From positions 1 through 18,914 of the forward strand of contig JAQBZT010000016.1 in assembly GCA_027622355.1 (NCBI GenBank): a stretch of 18,914 nucleotides of DNA, read 5' to 3'. The position numbers and the translations under genes were made by a program. The notes beneath the pieces are model-generated. The model did no database searches and was not told the DNA's origin. It was given only the letters and a program-made list of their open reading frames with translations. Shown one piece after another: positions 1 to 8,323 of the stretch (position 1 is the first letter of the stretch; each line of letters starts with the position of its first letter). Source of the stretch: a bacterium (GTDB lineage: Bacteria; UBA8248).

Positions 1-136
1 CCCGCACACCCACCTCGGGGGTGTCGGGGCGAGACGGCGCCTTCGCGAGGCAGAGTATCCGCCCGGCCGCGTTCGATACGATGAGATCCGTAAAGGTGCC
101 GCCCACATCGACCCCGATGCGGTAGCGCTCTGCCAT
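1..136 (-). CDS. Hydantoinase/oxoprolinase A-type protein, N-terminal fragment (runs off the left edge)
   Basis: Only the first 45 codons are in the window; the gene continues beyond base 1. The protein starts MAERYRIGVDVGGTFTDLIV, the nucleotide-binding N-terminal signature (IGxDxGGTFTD) of the HyuA/5-oxoprolinase/acetone carboxylase-beta family, which belongs to the ASKHA (actin-like ATPase) fold. The start is the ATG at 136-134, preceded by an AAAGGAA ribosome binding site. It lies 22 bp downstream of the acyl-CoA synthetase stop on the same strand, so the two are probably co-transcribed. Family membership is clear. Whether it is a hydantoinase, an oxoprolinase or a ketone carboxylase subunit cannot be told from this fragment. 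It is a distant paralogue of the fused HyuAB protein at 4337-8293. Confidence 0.9.
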   Translation of the reverse strand, partial: MAERYRIGVDVGGTFTDLIVSNAAGRILCLAKAPSRPDTPEVGVR

Positions 137-158
137 AGGGTGTTCCTTTCGCCGGCCG

Positions 159-2057
159 TTACTTTTTCGCGTATCCCACGCTCTGGAGCGCTTCCTCGAT
201 CTCGGGGAGGATGGCGGGATCGTCGATCGTGGCGGGTATCTTGTATTCCTTGCCGTCGGCGATCTCGCGCATGGTCCCGCGGAGGATTTTCCCCGAGCGG
301 GTCTTGGGCAGGCGCTTGACGACGGTGGCCTGCTTGAACGAGGCGACCGGGCCGATCCGCTCGCGGACCATCTGGACAACTTCCCGGCAGATCTCATCAT
401 TCGCGCGGTCCACGCCCGCCTTCAGGACGAGGAAGCCGAGGGGGACTTCTCCCTTGAGGTCATCGTGGACGCCCATGACGGCGCACTCGGCCACATCGGC
501 ATGGGACGATAGCACTTCTTCCATCGCGCCGGTGGAGAGGCGGTGGCCGGCGACGTTGATGATGTCATCGGTGCGGGACATGACGAAGACGTAGCCGTCC
601 TCGTCAATGTAGCCGGCGTCCCCCGTCTTGTAGTAGCCGGGGAATTCGCTGAGGTAGGACGCCTGATAGCGGGCGTCCGCGTTCCACAGGGTGGGCAGCG
701 TTCCGGGCGGAAGGGGAAGCTTCAACACGAGGGCGCCCATTTCCCCGGCGCCGACCGTCTGGTTGTCGGGCCCCACGGCGCGGAGGTCATAGCCCGGCAC
801 GGGCTTGGTCGGCGAGCCGTACTTGATAGGAAGCGTCTCGATGCCGACGCAGTTGGCGAGCACGGGCCAGCCGGTCTCGGTCTGCCAGTAGTGATCGATG
901 ACGGGTTTTTGGATGTGCCGCTCGGCCCACTGGATGGTGTCGGGGTCGGAGCGCTCGCCCGCGAGAAAGAGGGTGCGGAAGCCGCGGATGTCGTGGTTTT
1001 TCATGAGCCCGGCGTTCGGGTCGTCGCGCTTGATGGCGCGGAAGGCGGTCGGCGCGGTGAAGAGCACTTTGACGCCGTGCTCGGCGATGACGCGCCAGTA
1101 AACACCGGCGTCCGGGGTGCCGACGGGCTTTCCCTCGAAAAGGATCGTCGTGCACCCGTGGAAGAGGGGGGCGTAGACGATGTAGGAGTGGCCCACGACC
1201 CAGCCCACGTCCGAGGCCGCCCAGTAGACCTCGCCCGGCTCGACCCCGTAGACGTTCTTCATGCTCCATTTCAGGGCGACCATGTGGCCGCCGTTGTCGC
1301 GCACCACGCCCTTGGGCTCGCCGGTCGTTCCCGAGGTGTAGAGGATGTAGAGCGGATCGGTCGCCGCGACGGGAACGCAGTCCACCGGCGGGGCGTCCTT
1401 GACGGCGTCCTGCCAGTCGATGTCCCGGCCCGCGATCATCTCCGCCTCGGCCTGGGGCCGCTGGAGGATGATGCACTTTTCCGGCTTCGAATCGGCGAGG
1501 CGGATGGCCTCATCGAGAAGGGGCTTGTATTTGATGACGCCACTCGGCTCGATACCGCACGAGGCGGCGACGATGAGTTTCGGCTTGGCGTCGTTGAGGC
1601 GGGTGGCCAGCTCGTTGGGCGCGAAGCCGCCGAAGACGACCGAGTGCACTGCGCCGATGCGGGCGCAGGCCAGCATGGCGATAGCCGCCTCGGGCACCAT
1701 CGGCATGTAGAGGATGACGCGGTCGCCCTTGTTCACCCCCTGGGCGCGGAGGGCGCCGGCGAAAACGGACACCTCGTCGCGCAGCTCGCGGTAGGTGTAT
1801 TTTTTCTGGCTTCCGGTGACGGGGCTGTCGTAGATGAGCGCCAGCTGATTGGCCCGGCCGTTCTCCACGTGGAGGTCGAGCGCGTTGTAGCAGGTGTTCA
1901 CCTCGCCGCCGACGAACCAGCGGTAGAAGGGCGGGGTCGTGTCGTCGAGTACTTTGTCCCATCTCTTGTACCAGTGGATGTCCTCGGCGGCCTCTCCCCA
2001 GAAGCCCTCCGGGTCGGTGATCGATCGTCGGTGGATTTCGTCGAACCGGCTGGCCAT
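159..2057 (-). CDS. prpE: Acyl-CoA synthetase, propionyl-CoA synthetase (PrpE/ACSS3) type
   Basis: This 632-residue AMP-forming ligase activates a short-chain acid, most likely propionate or acetate, to its CoA thioester through an acyl-adenylate, in the cytoplasm. It has the N-terminal acetyl-CoA-synthetase cap (about 1-60), the phosphate-binding loop YTSGTTGEPKG (240-250), the adenine/acyl-pocket motif WQTETGWP (391-398), the hinge-side YKTGD (476-480), and the C-terminal catalytic lysine K590 in the segment TRSGKILRG. Stretches such as DNGGHMVALKWSM (255-267) and FEGKPVGTPDAG (307-318), with a length close to 630, favour PrpE over the roughly 650-residue Acs. K590 is the usual target of reversible acetylation in this family. 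The start ATG has GGGAGAG about 5 bases upstream. The following gene on this strand is a HyuA-type protein, so the ligase may activate the acid product of that enzyme. Family is sure; exact substrate is inferred. Confidence 0.88.
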   Translation of the reverse strand: MASRFDEIHRRSITDPEGFWGEAAEDIHWYKRWDKVLDDTTPPFYRWFVGGEVNTCYNALDLHVENGRANQLALIYDSPVTGSQKKYTYRELRDEVSVFAGALRAQGVNKGDRVILYMPMVPEAAIAMLACARIGAVHSVVFGGFAPNELATRLNDAKPKLIVAASCGIEPSGVIKYKPLLDEAIRLADSKPEKCIILQRPQAEAEMIAGRDIDWQDAVKDAPPVDCVPVAATDPLYILYTSGTTGEPKGVVRDNGGHMVALKWSMKNVYGVEPGEVYWAASDVGWVVGHSYIVYAPLFHGCTTILFEGKPVGTPDAGVYWRVIAEHGVKVLFTAPTAFRAIKRDDPNAGLMKNHDIRGFRTLFLAGERSDPDTIQWAERHIQKPVIDHYWQTETGWPVLANCVGIETLPIKYGSPTKPVPGYDLRAVGPDNQTVGAGEMGALVLKLPLPPGTLPTLWNADARYQASYLSEFPGYYKTGDAGYIDEDGYVFVMSRTDDIINVAGHRLSTGAMEEVLSSHADVAECAVMGVHDDLKGEVPLGFLVLKAGVDRANDEICREVVQMVRERIGPVASFKQATVVKRLPKTRSGKILRGTMREIADGKEYKIPATIDDPAILPEIEEALQSVGYAKK

Positions 2058-2164
2058 CTTCGCTCTCCCTCAAAGCAGATGGAGTCGCTGAACGGAACCG
2101 GCGCCCCGCCGTCTCACCGGAGGGCGGCAGCCGGATACCCCGCTTTCATGCGTGAATGGGCCCC

Positions 2165-2192
2165 ATTTTAGGAGAAAACGGGATTCTTTGAA
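2165..2192 (-). promoter_or_regulatory. Candidate sigma-70 promoter for the acyl-CoA synthetase gene
   Basis: On the minus strand, TTCAAA (2192-2187) and TAAAAT (2170-2165) are separated by 16 bases. The -10 matches the consensus at 5 of 6 positions and the -35 at 4 of 6. Transcription would start near 2158 and leave a leader of about 100 bases. This is a by-eye match only; it is plausible because the surrounding DNA is GC-rich. Confidence 0.38.
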
Positions 2193-2350
2193 AGCGGAGC
2201 GAAACCCTTGCGCCGCGGGAAGCCTCCGCCCCCCGCGGGGGGAGGGGGGTGAAGGATTGCGCATTTTTATCGAAAGGCGCGAGGCGGCGGCTCTCCGCCG
2301 TTTCGCCGTGATGGGCCTCATGGGCGGGATGGTGGAGGCGGGAGGGAAAA

Positions 2351-2381
2351 TTGATATGCGAATTAGATAAATAAATATAAA
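2351..2381 (+). promoter_or_regulatory. Candidate AT-rich promoter for the chemoreceptor gene
   Basis: TTGATA (2351-2356) resembles a -35 box, and TATAAA (2376-2381) lies 19 bases further on as a possible -10. That spacing is slightly long. Both sit in the only AT-rich stretch between the divergent genes. It would give a leader of about 150 bases before the ATG at 2537. Weak, by-eye evidence. Confidence 0.35.
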
Positions 2382-2536
2382 TTGTGCAAGAATCGTAAGG
2401 GTCAAGCCAGGGTTCCTCCGGCGGCGAATGGGTTTCGGATGCCGCGGCGAGCCGCCGGAGCGTGCTGCAACTTGGCGGCGTCCGAAAGAGGGGCGGCACC
2501 TACATCGGGCCGAGGGGCCCGGGGAGGCATTGAGAA

Positions 2537-4099
2537 ATGCAGTGGACAGTCGGGAAGAGAGTCTGGGCGCTGGCCGTCTCGCTGGTTTTTATCCTGGCCG
2601 TGATTTTTGCGCTCACCTATTTCGGGATTGACGACCTGGGCCGAACGGCTTTGGCGCAAATTCAAAAATCGAAAGAGGCGCCTTCCCGTTACGTCGAAGC
2701 GGTCCACAAGAATTCCATTGAGAGCGTTTCGCATCTCCGGGGCTGGCTGATCGAGAACGATCCCGCCCACAGGAAAATGAGGAAGGAAGTCTGGGACGAT
2801 CTCAAGAAAAATTGGTCGCTGGCAAAACTTCGAATCCGCCCGCATTGGGACAAGGAAGAGTTCGCGCTTTTGCTGGAAGAGTCGGGGCGGCTCGTGCAGG
2901 TTTTCTACGAAATTCAAAATGAGATAGAGAGCGCCGGCAAGGGGGCCGCGCGCGTCGGGCCGGTGGTCGCAATGCTCACGCAAAGCCTGGGCCGGCTGGG
3001 GCGCATCTTTCAGAGGCTCGAGATCGGCGATCAGGCGATCATCGGTCACCGTGTCCGCTTTGTGAAAAACATCTCTGTCCTTCTGCTCGCGGCCGGCCTT
3101 TTTCTCGCCCTCGTGATGGCATACCTGGTCGTCCGGGGGCTGGTCCGCGTCCTGCGGTACAACGCCGAGGAGCTGGATTCCCTGTCGATGCAGATCGCCG
3201 CCGCCGCGGCGCAGCTTTCTGCGTCGAGCGCGTCCTTCTCGAAGGGCGCCACCGAGCAGGCCAACAGCCTGGAGGAGACATCCACCAGCCTGGAGGAGAT
3301 CTCCGCCATGAGCCAGGAGAACGCCAATCTGGCCACCGGGGGAAAGCAGACCATGGACGAAATGATGATGGCGATGAGCGAGATCGACAGCTCCTCGCAG
3401 AAGATCAACACCATCATCAAGACGATCGACGGCATCGCCTTTCAGACGAACCTTCTCGCCCTGAACGCGGCCGTCGAGGCGGCCCGCGCGGGCGAGCACG
3501 GCAAGGGATTCGCCGTGGTGGCCGACGAGGTGCGGAATCTCGCCCAAAGGAGCGCGTCGGCCGCGAAGGATACGGCGGGCCTGATCGAGGAGAATGTCGA
3601 GAAAAGCAAAAGGGGGGCGGAGCTGGCCGGAAAGTGCGGAGATGCGCTTGCCAACATTCTCAACGGCTCGAAAGAGGTTGCAACCGGGGTGGAGCAAATC
3701 AGCTCGGCGGTGATTCAGATGGATCAGACGACGCAGAGCAACGCGTCGTCCGCGGAGAAGACGGCGGCCTCGAGCGGGAAGCTCAACAGCCATGCCGATT
3801 CGATGGAGAGGGCCGTGAGCGTGCTGCTGGGGCTGGTCGGTGCAGGGGCCGGCGAGGGAGGGGAAGACGAACGAGCGCCCGCCCCCCCGCGCCGCTCGCT
3901 CCTCCCCTGGAGGAGGAGCGCGAAGAAGAAGAAGGACCGCGCGCGCGAGGAGGGAAAGACCCGGAAAAAGCGCCCGGAGCGAGAACCGGTGGCGGATTGG
4001 GCGGAGGCGGAGATGCCCGTCAACGGTGGCGCCGTCCCGCAGGCCGCCGGGCGGGTCTCCTCCGGGGCGGGTAAGGAGGAGGATTTCAGCATGTTCTAG
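2537..4099 (+). CDS. Methyl-accepting chemotaxis protein, HAMP-less, with C-terminal tether
   Basis: This 520-residue transmembrane chemoreceptor would signal to CheA/CheW. A first membrane helix (about 9-29) is followed by a roughly 145-residue, mostly helical periplasmic domain and a second helix (about 178-200). The cytoplasmic coiled-coil hairpin starts almost at once, near 212, leaving no room for a standard HAMP domain of about 50 residues. The hairpin tip, DGIAFQTNLLALNAAVEAAR followed by AGEHGKGFAVVADEVRNLA (298-336), is the canonical CheA/CheW-binding signature, and SLEETSTSLEE (244-254) is a likely methylation region. After the coil (about 435) comes a charged, low-complexity linker with KKKK, then the terminus DFSMF. 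That ending fits the aromatic-xx-aromatic pattern of CheR/CheB-tethering pentapeptides. GGGGAGG lies 9 bases before the start. It forms its own unit, closed by the terminator at 4117-4158. The ligand is unknown. Confidence 0.93.
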   Translation: MQWTVGKRVWALAVSLVFILAVIFALTYFGIDDLGRTALAQIQKSKEAPSRYVEAVHKNSIESVSHLRGWLIENDPAHRKMRKEVWDDLKKNWSLAKLRIRPHWDKEEFALLLEESGRLVQVFYEIQNEIESAGKGAARVGPVVAMLTQSLGRLGRIFQRLEIGDQAIIGHRVRFVKNISVLLLAAGLFLALVMAYLVVRGLVRVLRYNAEELDSLSMQIAAAAAQLSASSASFSKGATEQANSLEETSTSLEEISAMSQENANLATGGKQTMDEMMMAMSEIDSSSQKINTIIKTIDGIAFQTNLLALNAAVEAARAGEHGKGFAVVADEVRNLAQRSASAAKDTAGLIEENVEKSKRGAELAGKCGDALANILNGSKEVATGVEQISSAVIQMDQTTQSNASSAEKTAASSGKLNSHADSMERAVSVLLGLVGAGAGEGGEDERAPAPPRRSLLPWRRSAKKKKDRAREEGKTRKKRPEREPVADWAEAEMPVNGGAVPQAAGRVSSGAGKEEDFSMF

Positions 4100-4116
4100 C
4101 ACTTCGGTGCGCTATG

Positions 4117-4158
4117 CCGCCCGCCTGGAGATTTTTTCAACGGCGGGCGGTTTTTTTT
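4117..4158 (+). terminator. Intrinsic terminator of the chemoreceptor gene
   Basis: A perfect 9-bp stem, CCGCCCGCC (4117-4125) with GGCGGGCGG (4142-4150), closes a 16-base loop and is followed at once by eight T residues (4151-4158). It begins 18 bases after the chemoreceptor stop codon. Confidence 0.92.
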
Positions 4159-4212
4159 CGGCCGTTTCCTTTCTTTCCAAACCCCCCCCGATGCCGTAGA
4201 GTGAAAAACCCG

Positions 4213-4233
4213 TCAGATTTCCTGGAAATCGGA
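4213..4233. promoter_or_regulatory. Palindromic operator candidate upstream of the hyuAB operon
   Basis: GATTTCC T GGAAATC (4216-4230) is a perfect 7-bp inverted repeat around one central base, extended by a TC/GA pair after one mismatch. It lies between the upstream terminator and the first operon gene, about 107 bases before the proposed start. The size and symmetry fit the site of a dimeric regulator. A GC hairpin, GGCCCG (4237-4242) with CGGGCC (4248-4253), follows directly. No regulator gene lies next to it, so the factor is unknown. Confidence 0.4.
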
Positions 4234-4336
4234 CCCGGCCCGTTCGCCGGGCCAGGAGGCGGGAGTCCCGGCGCATGGGGTGTTCGGCTCTTGGGCCGCT
4301 TCCCCGTCCAGGACCGTCCGAATCCCTCTGCGTGCA

Positions 4337-7300
4337 ATGAGAAAAATGACGCCAAAAGACACTTATCGCATCGGCATCGATACGGGCGGGACCTTCACGG
4401 ATGTGATCGCCGTCCGCGCCTCCGACGGCGCGGTTTTCTCGTCCAAAGTCCCCTCTACCCCGCAGGATCCTTCCCGGGCGCTGGCCGGCGCCATCGACAA
4501 GATCCTGGAGGCGACGGGCGCTTCTGCCGATCAGGTTGCGGCGCTCGTTCACGGCACCACGGTGGCGACCAACGCGCTGCTCGAGCGCGAGGAGCACAAC
4601 ATGGGGCTTCTCGTGAACGAGGGCTTCCGCTTTCTTCTCGAGATTGCCCGCCAGAGCGTTCCCGACGGATACGGCAACTCCTTTTTCTGGGTAAAGCCCC
4701 CCCGGCTGGTTCCGGCCCACCGCGTTCTCGAGGCGGGCGGGCGGATGGACTTCCGGGGCGAGGAGCTTCAGCCCCTCGACGAGGAAGCCGTCCGTGCGGC
4801 GGCCACGAAATTCCGCGCGATGGAGATCGAAACGATCGGGGTCTGCCTGCTTCATTCCTATGTCAATCCCGCCCACGAGCTGCGGGTGCGCGAGATTTTT
4901 GCCGAGGCGTATCCCGATTGCCACCTCTCGCTCTCCTGCGAGGTGCTGCCCGAGTACCAGGAGTATGAGCGGGCGCTCACCACCTTGATGGACGCTGCCT
5001 GCAAGCCGGTGATCAAGAGCTACATCGCCCGCGCCGCCGCGCTTGTGGCCGAGCGCCTGGGCGAGCGCACGCCGTTTTTGGTGATGAAATCCAACGGCGG
5101 GGGGATGAGCGGCAAAGCGGCGGTGGAGAGGCCCCTGACGACGGCACTCTCGGGGCCGGCCGGTGGGGTGCTGGCGGGCGCCGCCCTCGCGGGCGCGGCC
5201 GGGCTCCGGCGGGTGATCACCTTCGATGCGGGAGGTACCTCGACCGATGTCTCCGTTGTCGAGAACGGGGCGCCCCGCTATACGACCGGGGCGAAGCTGG
5301 GCCACTACCCCGTCAAGGTTCCCATGATCGACATCGAGACGGTCGGCACGGGCGGCGGCTCCATCGCCTGGGTCAGCTCCGAGGGAAGGCTTCGCGTCGG
5401 ACCGCGGAGCGCGGGCGCAGAGCCCGGTCCGATGTGCTACGCGAAGGGAGGGAACGAGCCCACCGTGACGGACGCCCAACTGTATCTGGGGCGGATGCCG
5501 GATCGGCTGGTGGGCGGCGGCCTTGTCCTCGAAAAGCAAAGGGCGGATGAGGGCATCCTCCGCCTCGCAGGCGCGCTCAACCTTCCGCCCGAGGAAGCGG
5601 CGCGCGGCGTTCTCGAGGTTGCCGCCTGGAACCAGGCGCTGGCGATACGCCGGATGACCGTCAACCGGGGGAAGGACCCGCGCGACTACGCCCTCGTGGC
5701 CTTCGGGGGGGCGGGACCGCTCATGGCGGCGGACATCGCCGGGGTGCTCGGGGTGCGCGAGGTGCTGGTGCCGCCCCAGCCGGGCTGCGGGAGCGCCGCC
5801 GGTCTCGCCGAGGTGGACCTGCGGAACGATTACGTGCGGACGCGGATCGCGCGCCTCGATGAGGTTCCCCCGGAGGAGGCCGAGTCCGCTTTCCTGGAGA
5901 TGGAGTGGGAGGCGCAGGCCGATTTCGCCAGAGAGGATGTCCCCGAGAATTCGCAGATGCTGCTCCGCTCGGCCGACATGCGGTATTTCGGCGAGGGCCA
6001 GGAGATGAACATCACGCTGCCGGGGAACGGCGGCTTCGCCAAATCCCTCGAGGCGGCGGTGACGGCCTTCCATGAGGCCTACCGGTTCGAGTTCGGATTC
6101 AACTACAAGGGCCGCGTACCGGTTGAGCTGGTGAATCTCAGGCTGACCGCGGCGGGGAAGATCAGGTGCGCGGAGCGGCAGAAATATCCGGCCGGCCAGG
6201 GCGCCGATCGGGCCCGCAAGGGGGAGCGGCCGGTCTATTTCCCGGAGGATGGCTTCCGGCCCACCGCCTTCTACGACCGGATGTTGCTGGGCGGGGGCGA
6301 CGCCTTCGAGGGGCCGGCCATCGTCGAGGATTTCGGATCGACGACGGTGGTGCCGCCGGGCGGAAGGTGCGAGGTGGACGAATGGGGGAACCTGCGGATC
6401 GCCCTTCCTGCCGCGGAGGAGAAGGCGGAGAGCGCCTCGCCGGGGGCGAGCCCTGTTGTGCAGGAGATCGTCGAGGGCGCCCTCTACGCCGCCGAGCGTG
6501 AGATGGAGGATTTGGTCGAGCGCACGGCGCGCTCCCCGCTCATCCGCGACATGCACGACTACCGGGTCGGCCTCTTCGACCGGGAAGGGAACAAGCTGAC
6601 GGGCCGCTCCTACTCGGCGGTGGTGGGCCCGGTGCTGAAAAACTGGCCGATCGGGGAGATTCACGAGGGCGATGTCTTTCTCTGGAACGATGTTTATCTC
6701 GCCGAGGGCGGCATCGGCCATCTGCCGGATTTGTGCTCGTGCGTTCCCATCTTCCACCGCGGCGAGCTGGCGGCCTTCGCGCTGGCCTTCGGCCACCACG
6801 ACGACATCGGCGGAATGGTGCCGGGGAGTCTGCCCACCAACGCGACGGAGATCTTCCAGGAAGGGCTCCTCGTGCCCCCCATCAAGCTTTACGAAAAAGG
6901 GGTCCGGAACGAGGCGGCCTACCAGATCATCTTCCGGAACAGTCGCCTGTCCGAGCACCTGCAGGCCGACATCGACGCCGAGATCGGCGCCTGCCGCGCG
7001 GGCGGGGCGCGCATGGTGGAACTGCTCGACCGGTTCGGGCAAGAGACGGTCTTCGCGTGTTTCGCGGCGCTGCTCGATAAGTGCGAGAACACCATTCGCG
7101 AGGAGCTGCTCTCGAAGATCGAGGACGGCACCTACGAATGGGAGGACTACATCGAGAGCGACGGCGTGGAGAAGGACAAGCTCCACGCCCTCAAGCTGCG
7201 GATGACGAAAAAAGAGGGCCGCCTCATCCTCGACTTTTCCGGCACCTCGCCCCAGGCCAAGGGGCCCATCAACTGGCCGGGCAACTACGCGGACGGGGCG

Positions 7301-8293
7301 TTCCTGAAGAAATGGATCGGGCCCATCCTCCGCAATCTGGCCGACAGCTACGATCGGATGTTCGAGGTGGACATCAACGAGGGGATCTGCCGCCTCATTG
7401 ACGTGAAGTTCCCGCCGCCGGGCACCCTGATCACCCCCGAGTTCCCGGCCCCGACGAACATGCGCACCTTCACCATCTTGCGCCTTCTGAGCCTGTTCTG
7501 CGGCGTGCTGGGCCTCGCCACGCGCGGCAAGATGCCCGCCGATCAGGAGACGATCCGCTACTGGGGCCTCCACGGCCGCGACGCGGACGGGAAGTTCTTC
7601 CTCTTCCGCGAAATTCTGGGCGGAGGCTCGGGCGGAAGGGAGTGGGGCGACGGGGTGGACTGCATCCACGTGGTGCCGAACAGCCGAAACCTTCCCGTCG
7701 AATTCAGCGAGAGCCGCTTCCCGGTGCGGATCGAGCGCCTGGGTCTTGCCGAGGACTCGGGCGGGCCGGGAAACCGGCGGGGCGGCCTTGGCTACTTCAA
7801 GGAGGTGCGCGTGCTGTGCGAGTGCGAGGCCCTGAGCAACGCGGACCGCTCGGTGCTCTCCCCCTGGGGGGTGAACGGCGGCCGCGCGGGGGGGCGCTAC
7901 AGCGTAACCATCAATCCGGGAACGCCCGTCGAGAAGGAAGTGCCCGCCCTCAGCAACCGGATCCAGGTGCACGAGGGTGACCTGATCCGCGTGGTGACGA
8001 CCGGGGGGGGCGGATGGGGCGATCCGGCCGCCCGTGAGCCCCAGCGGGTGCGCGAGGATGTCCTCCAGGGCAAGGTGAGCGCCGAGAGCGCCATGCGCCA
8101 CTACGGGGTGATTTTCAAGAATCAGGAAGATTTCGAGCTGGACGGGGAGGGAACCGTCGCCTTTCGCCAGATGATGGTGTCGAGAAGAAAGAAGATTGGC
8201 TTTTTCGATCGGGGGCCGGGCTTCGACGCGCTCCGCGAGGCGTCGAACAGGAAGGAGAAAAAACGGAAACCTGTTCCGGGGAAGCCGCGCTAG
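4337..8293 (+). CDS. Fused HyuA-HyuB hydantoinase/oxoprolinase/carboxylase-family protein
   Basis: This roughly 1318-residue protein fuses the two subunits of the hydantoinase/5-oxoprolinase/acetone-carboxylase family. The HyuA half (about 1-690) has the N-terminal IGIDTGGTFTD (12-22), VHGTTVATNALLE, the phosphate-binding SGPAGG (about 271) and FDAGGTSTD (about 296-304): an ASKHA ATPase that phosphorylates the substrate carbonyl. The HyuB half starts near 707 (VVQEIVEGALYAAERE), holds the characteristic FGHHDDIGG (about 818) and ends with TTGGGGWGDP (about 1221-1230), followed by a basic tail of about 88 residues. Fusion and length match 5-oxoprolinase-type proteins, which open cyclic amides with ATP; relatives carboxylate acetone or acetophenone. 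The reading frame opens at a GTG at 4280, but family alignment favours ATG 4337 (or 4346); neither has a strong ribosome binding site. It is the first gene of an operon with the cyclase-family hydrolase 30 bp downstream. Substrate unknown. Confidence 0.93.
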   Translation: MRKMTPKDTYRIGIDTGGTFTDVIAVRASDGAVFSSKVPSTPQDPSRALAGAIDKILEATGASADQVAALVHGTTVATNALLEREEHNMGLLVNEGFRFLLEIARQSVPDGYGNSFFWVKPPRLVPAHRVLEAGGRMDFRGEELQPLDEEAVRAAATKFRAMEIETIGVCLLHSYVNPAHELRVREIFAEAYPDCHLSLSCEVLPEYQEYERALTTLMDAACKPVIKSYIARAAALVAERLGERTPFLVMKSNGGGMSGKAAVERPLTTALSGPAGGVLAGAALAGAAGLRRVITFDAGGTSTDVSVVENGAPRYTTGAKLGHYPVKVPMIDIETVGTGGGSIAWVSSEGRLRVGPRSAGAEPGPMCYAKGGNEPTVTDAQLYLGRMPDRLVGGGLVLEKQRADEGILRLAGALNLPPEEAARGVLEVAAWNQALAIRRMTVNRGKDPRDYALVAFGGAGPLMAADIAGVLGVREVLVPPQPGCGSAAGLAEVDLRNDYVRTRIARLDEVPPEEAESAFLEMEWEAQADFAREDVPENSQMLLRSADMRYFGEGQEMNITLPGNGGFAKSLEAAVTAFHEAYRFEFGFNYKGRVPVELVNLRLTAAGKIRCAERQKYPAGQGADRARKGERPVYFPEDGFRPTAFYDRMLLGGGDAFEGPAIVEDFGSTTVVPPGGRCEVDEWGNLRIALPAAEEKAESASPGASPVVQEIVEGALYAAEREMEDLVERTARSPLIRDMHDYRVGLFDREGNKLTGRSYSAVVGPVLKNWPIGEIHEGDVFLWNDVYLAEGGIGHLPDLCSCVPIFHRGELAAFALAFGHHDDIGGMVPGSLPTNATEIFQEGLLVPPIKLYEKGVRNEAAYQIIFRNSRLSEHLQADIDAEIGACRAGGARMVELLDRFGQETVFACFAALLDKCENTIREELLSKIEDGTYEWEDYIESDGVEKDKLHALKLRMTKKEGRLILDFSGTSPQAKGPINWPGNYADGAFLKKWIGPILRNLADSYDRMFEVDINEGICRLIDVKFPPPGTLITPEFPAPTNMRTFTILRLLSLFCGVLGLATRGKMPADQETIRYWGLHGRDADGKFFLFREILGGGSGGREWGDGVDCIHVVPNSRNLPVEFSESRFPVRIERLGLAEDSGGPGNRRGGLGYFKEVRVLCECEALSNADRSVLSPWGVNGGRAGGRYSVTINPGTPVEKEVPALSNRIQVHEGDLIRVVTTGGGGWGDPAAREPQRVREDVLQGKVSAESAMRHYGVIFKNQEDFELDGEGTVAFRQMMVSRRKKIGFFDRGPGFDALREASNRKEKKRKPVPGKPR

Positions 8294-8323
8294 CCGCCCT
8301 CGGCGGAGAGAAGGAGTTTCAGG

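Larger units (their letters stand above)
2058..2536. other. Divergent intergenic region with GC hairpins and an AT-rich patch
   Basis: This 479-base gap separates the minus-strand ligase from the plus-strand chemoreceptor. No reading frame in it looks like a gene. It contains a perfect 14-base palindrome CCCCCCGCGGGGGG at 2229-2242, extended by an imperfect stem over 2223-2248. A second hairpin has CGGCGG (2285-2290), a CTCT loop and CCGCCG (2295-2300), with an outer CGAAA/TTTCG pair (2271-2275 with 2301-2305). A strongly AT-rich patch lies at 2345-2385. Neither hairpin has a long T-tract, so neither is called a terminator. The region probably carries promoters for both flanking genes. Confidence 0.6.

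Noticed and set aside
543..2171. A 542-residue plus-strand frame opposite the acyl-CoA synthetase
   Set aside because: It is codon-aligned antisense to a clear PrpE-type gene and explained by the same codon bias; its product has no domain features.
4280..4336. The GTG at 4280 as start of the HyuAB gene
   Set aside because: It would add 19 residues not expected before the IGIDTGGTFTD motif, and the nearby AGGAGG (4254-4259) is 20 bases away; ATG 4337 or 4346 fits the family better.
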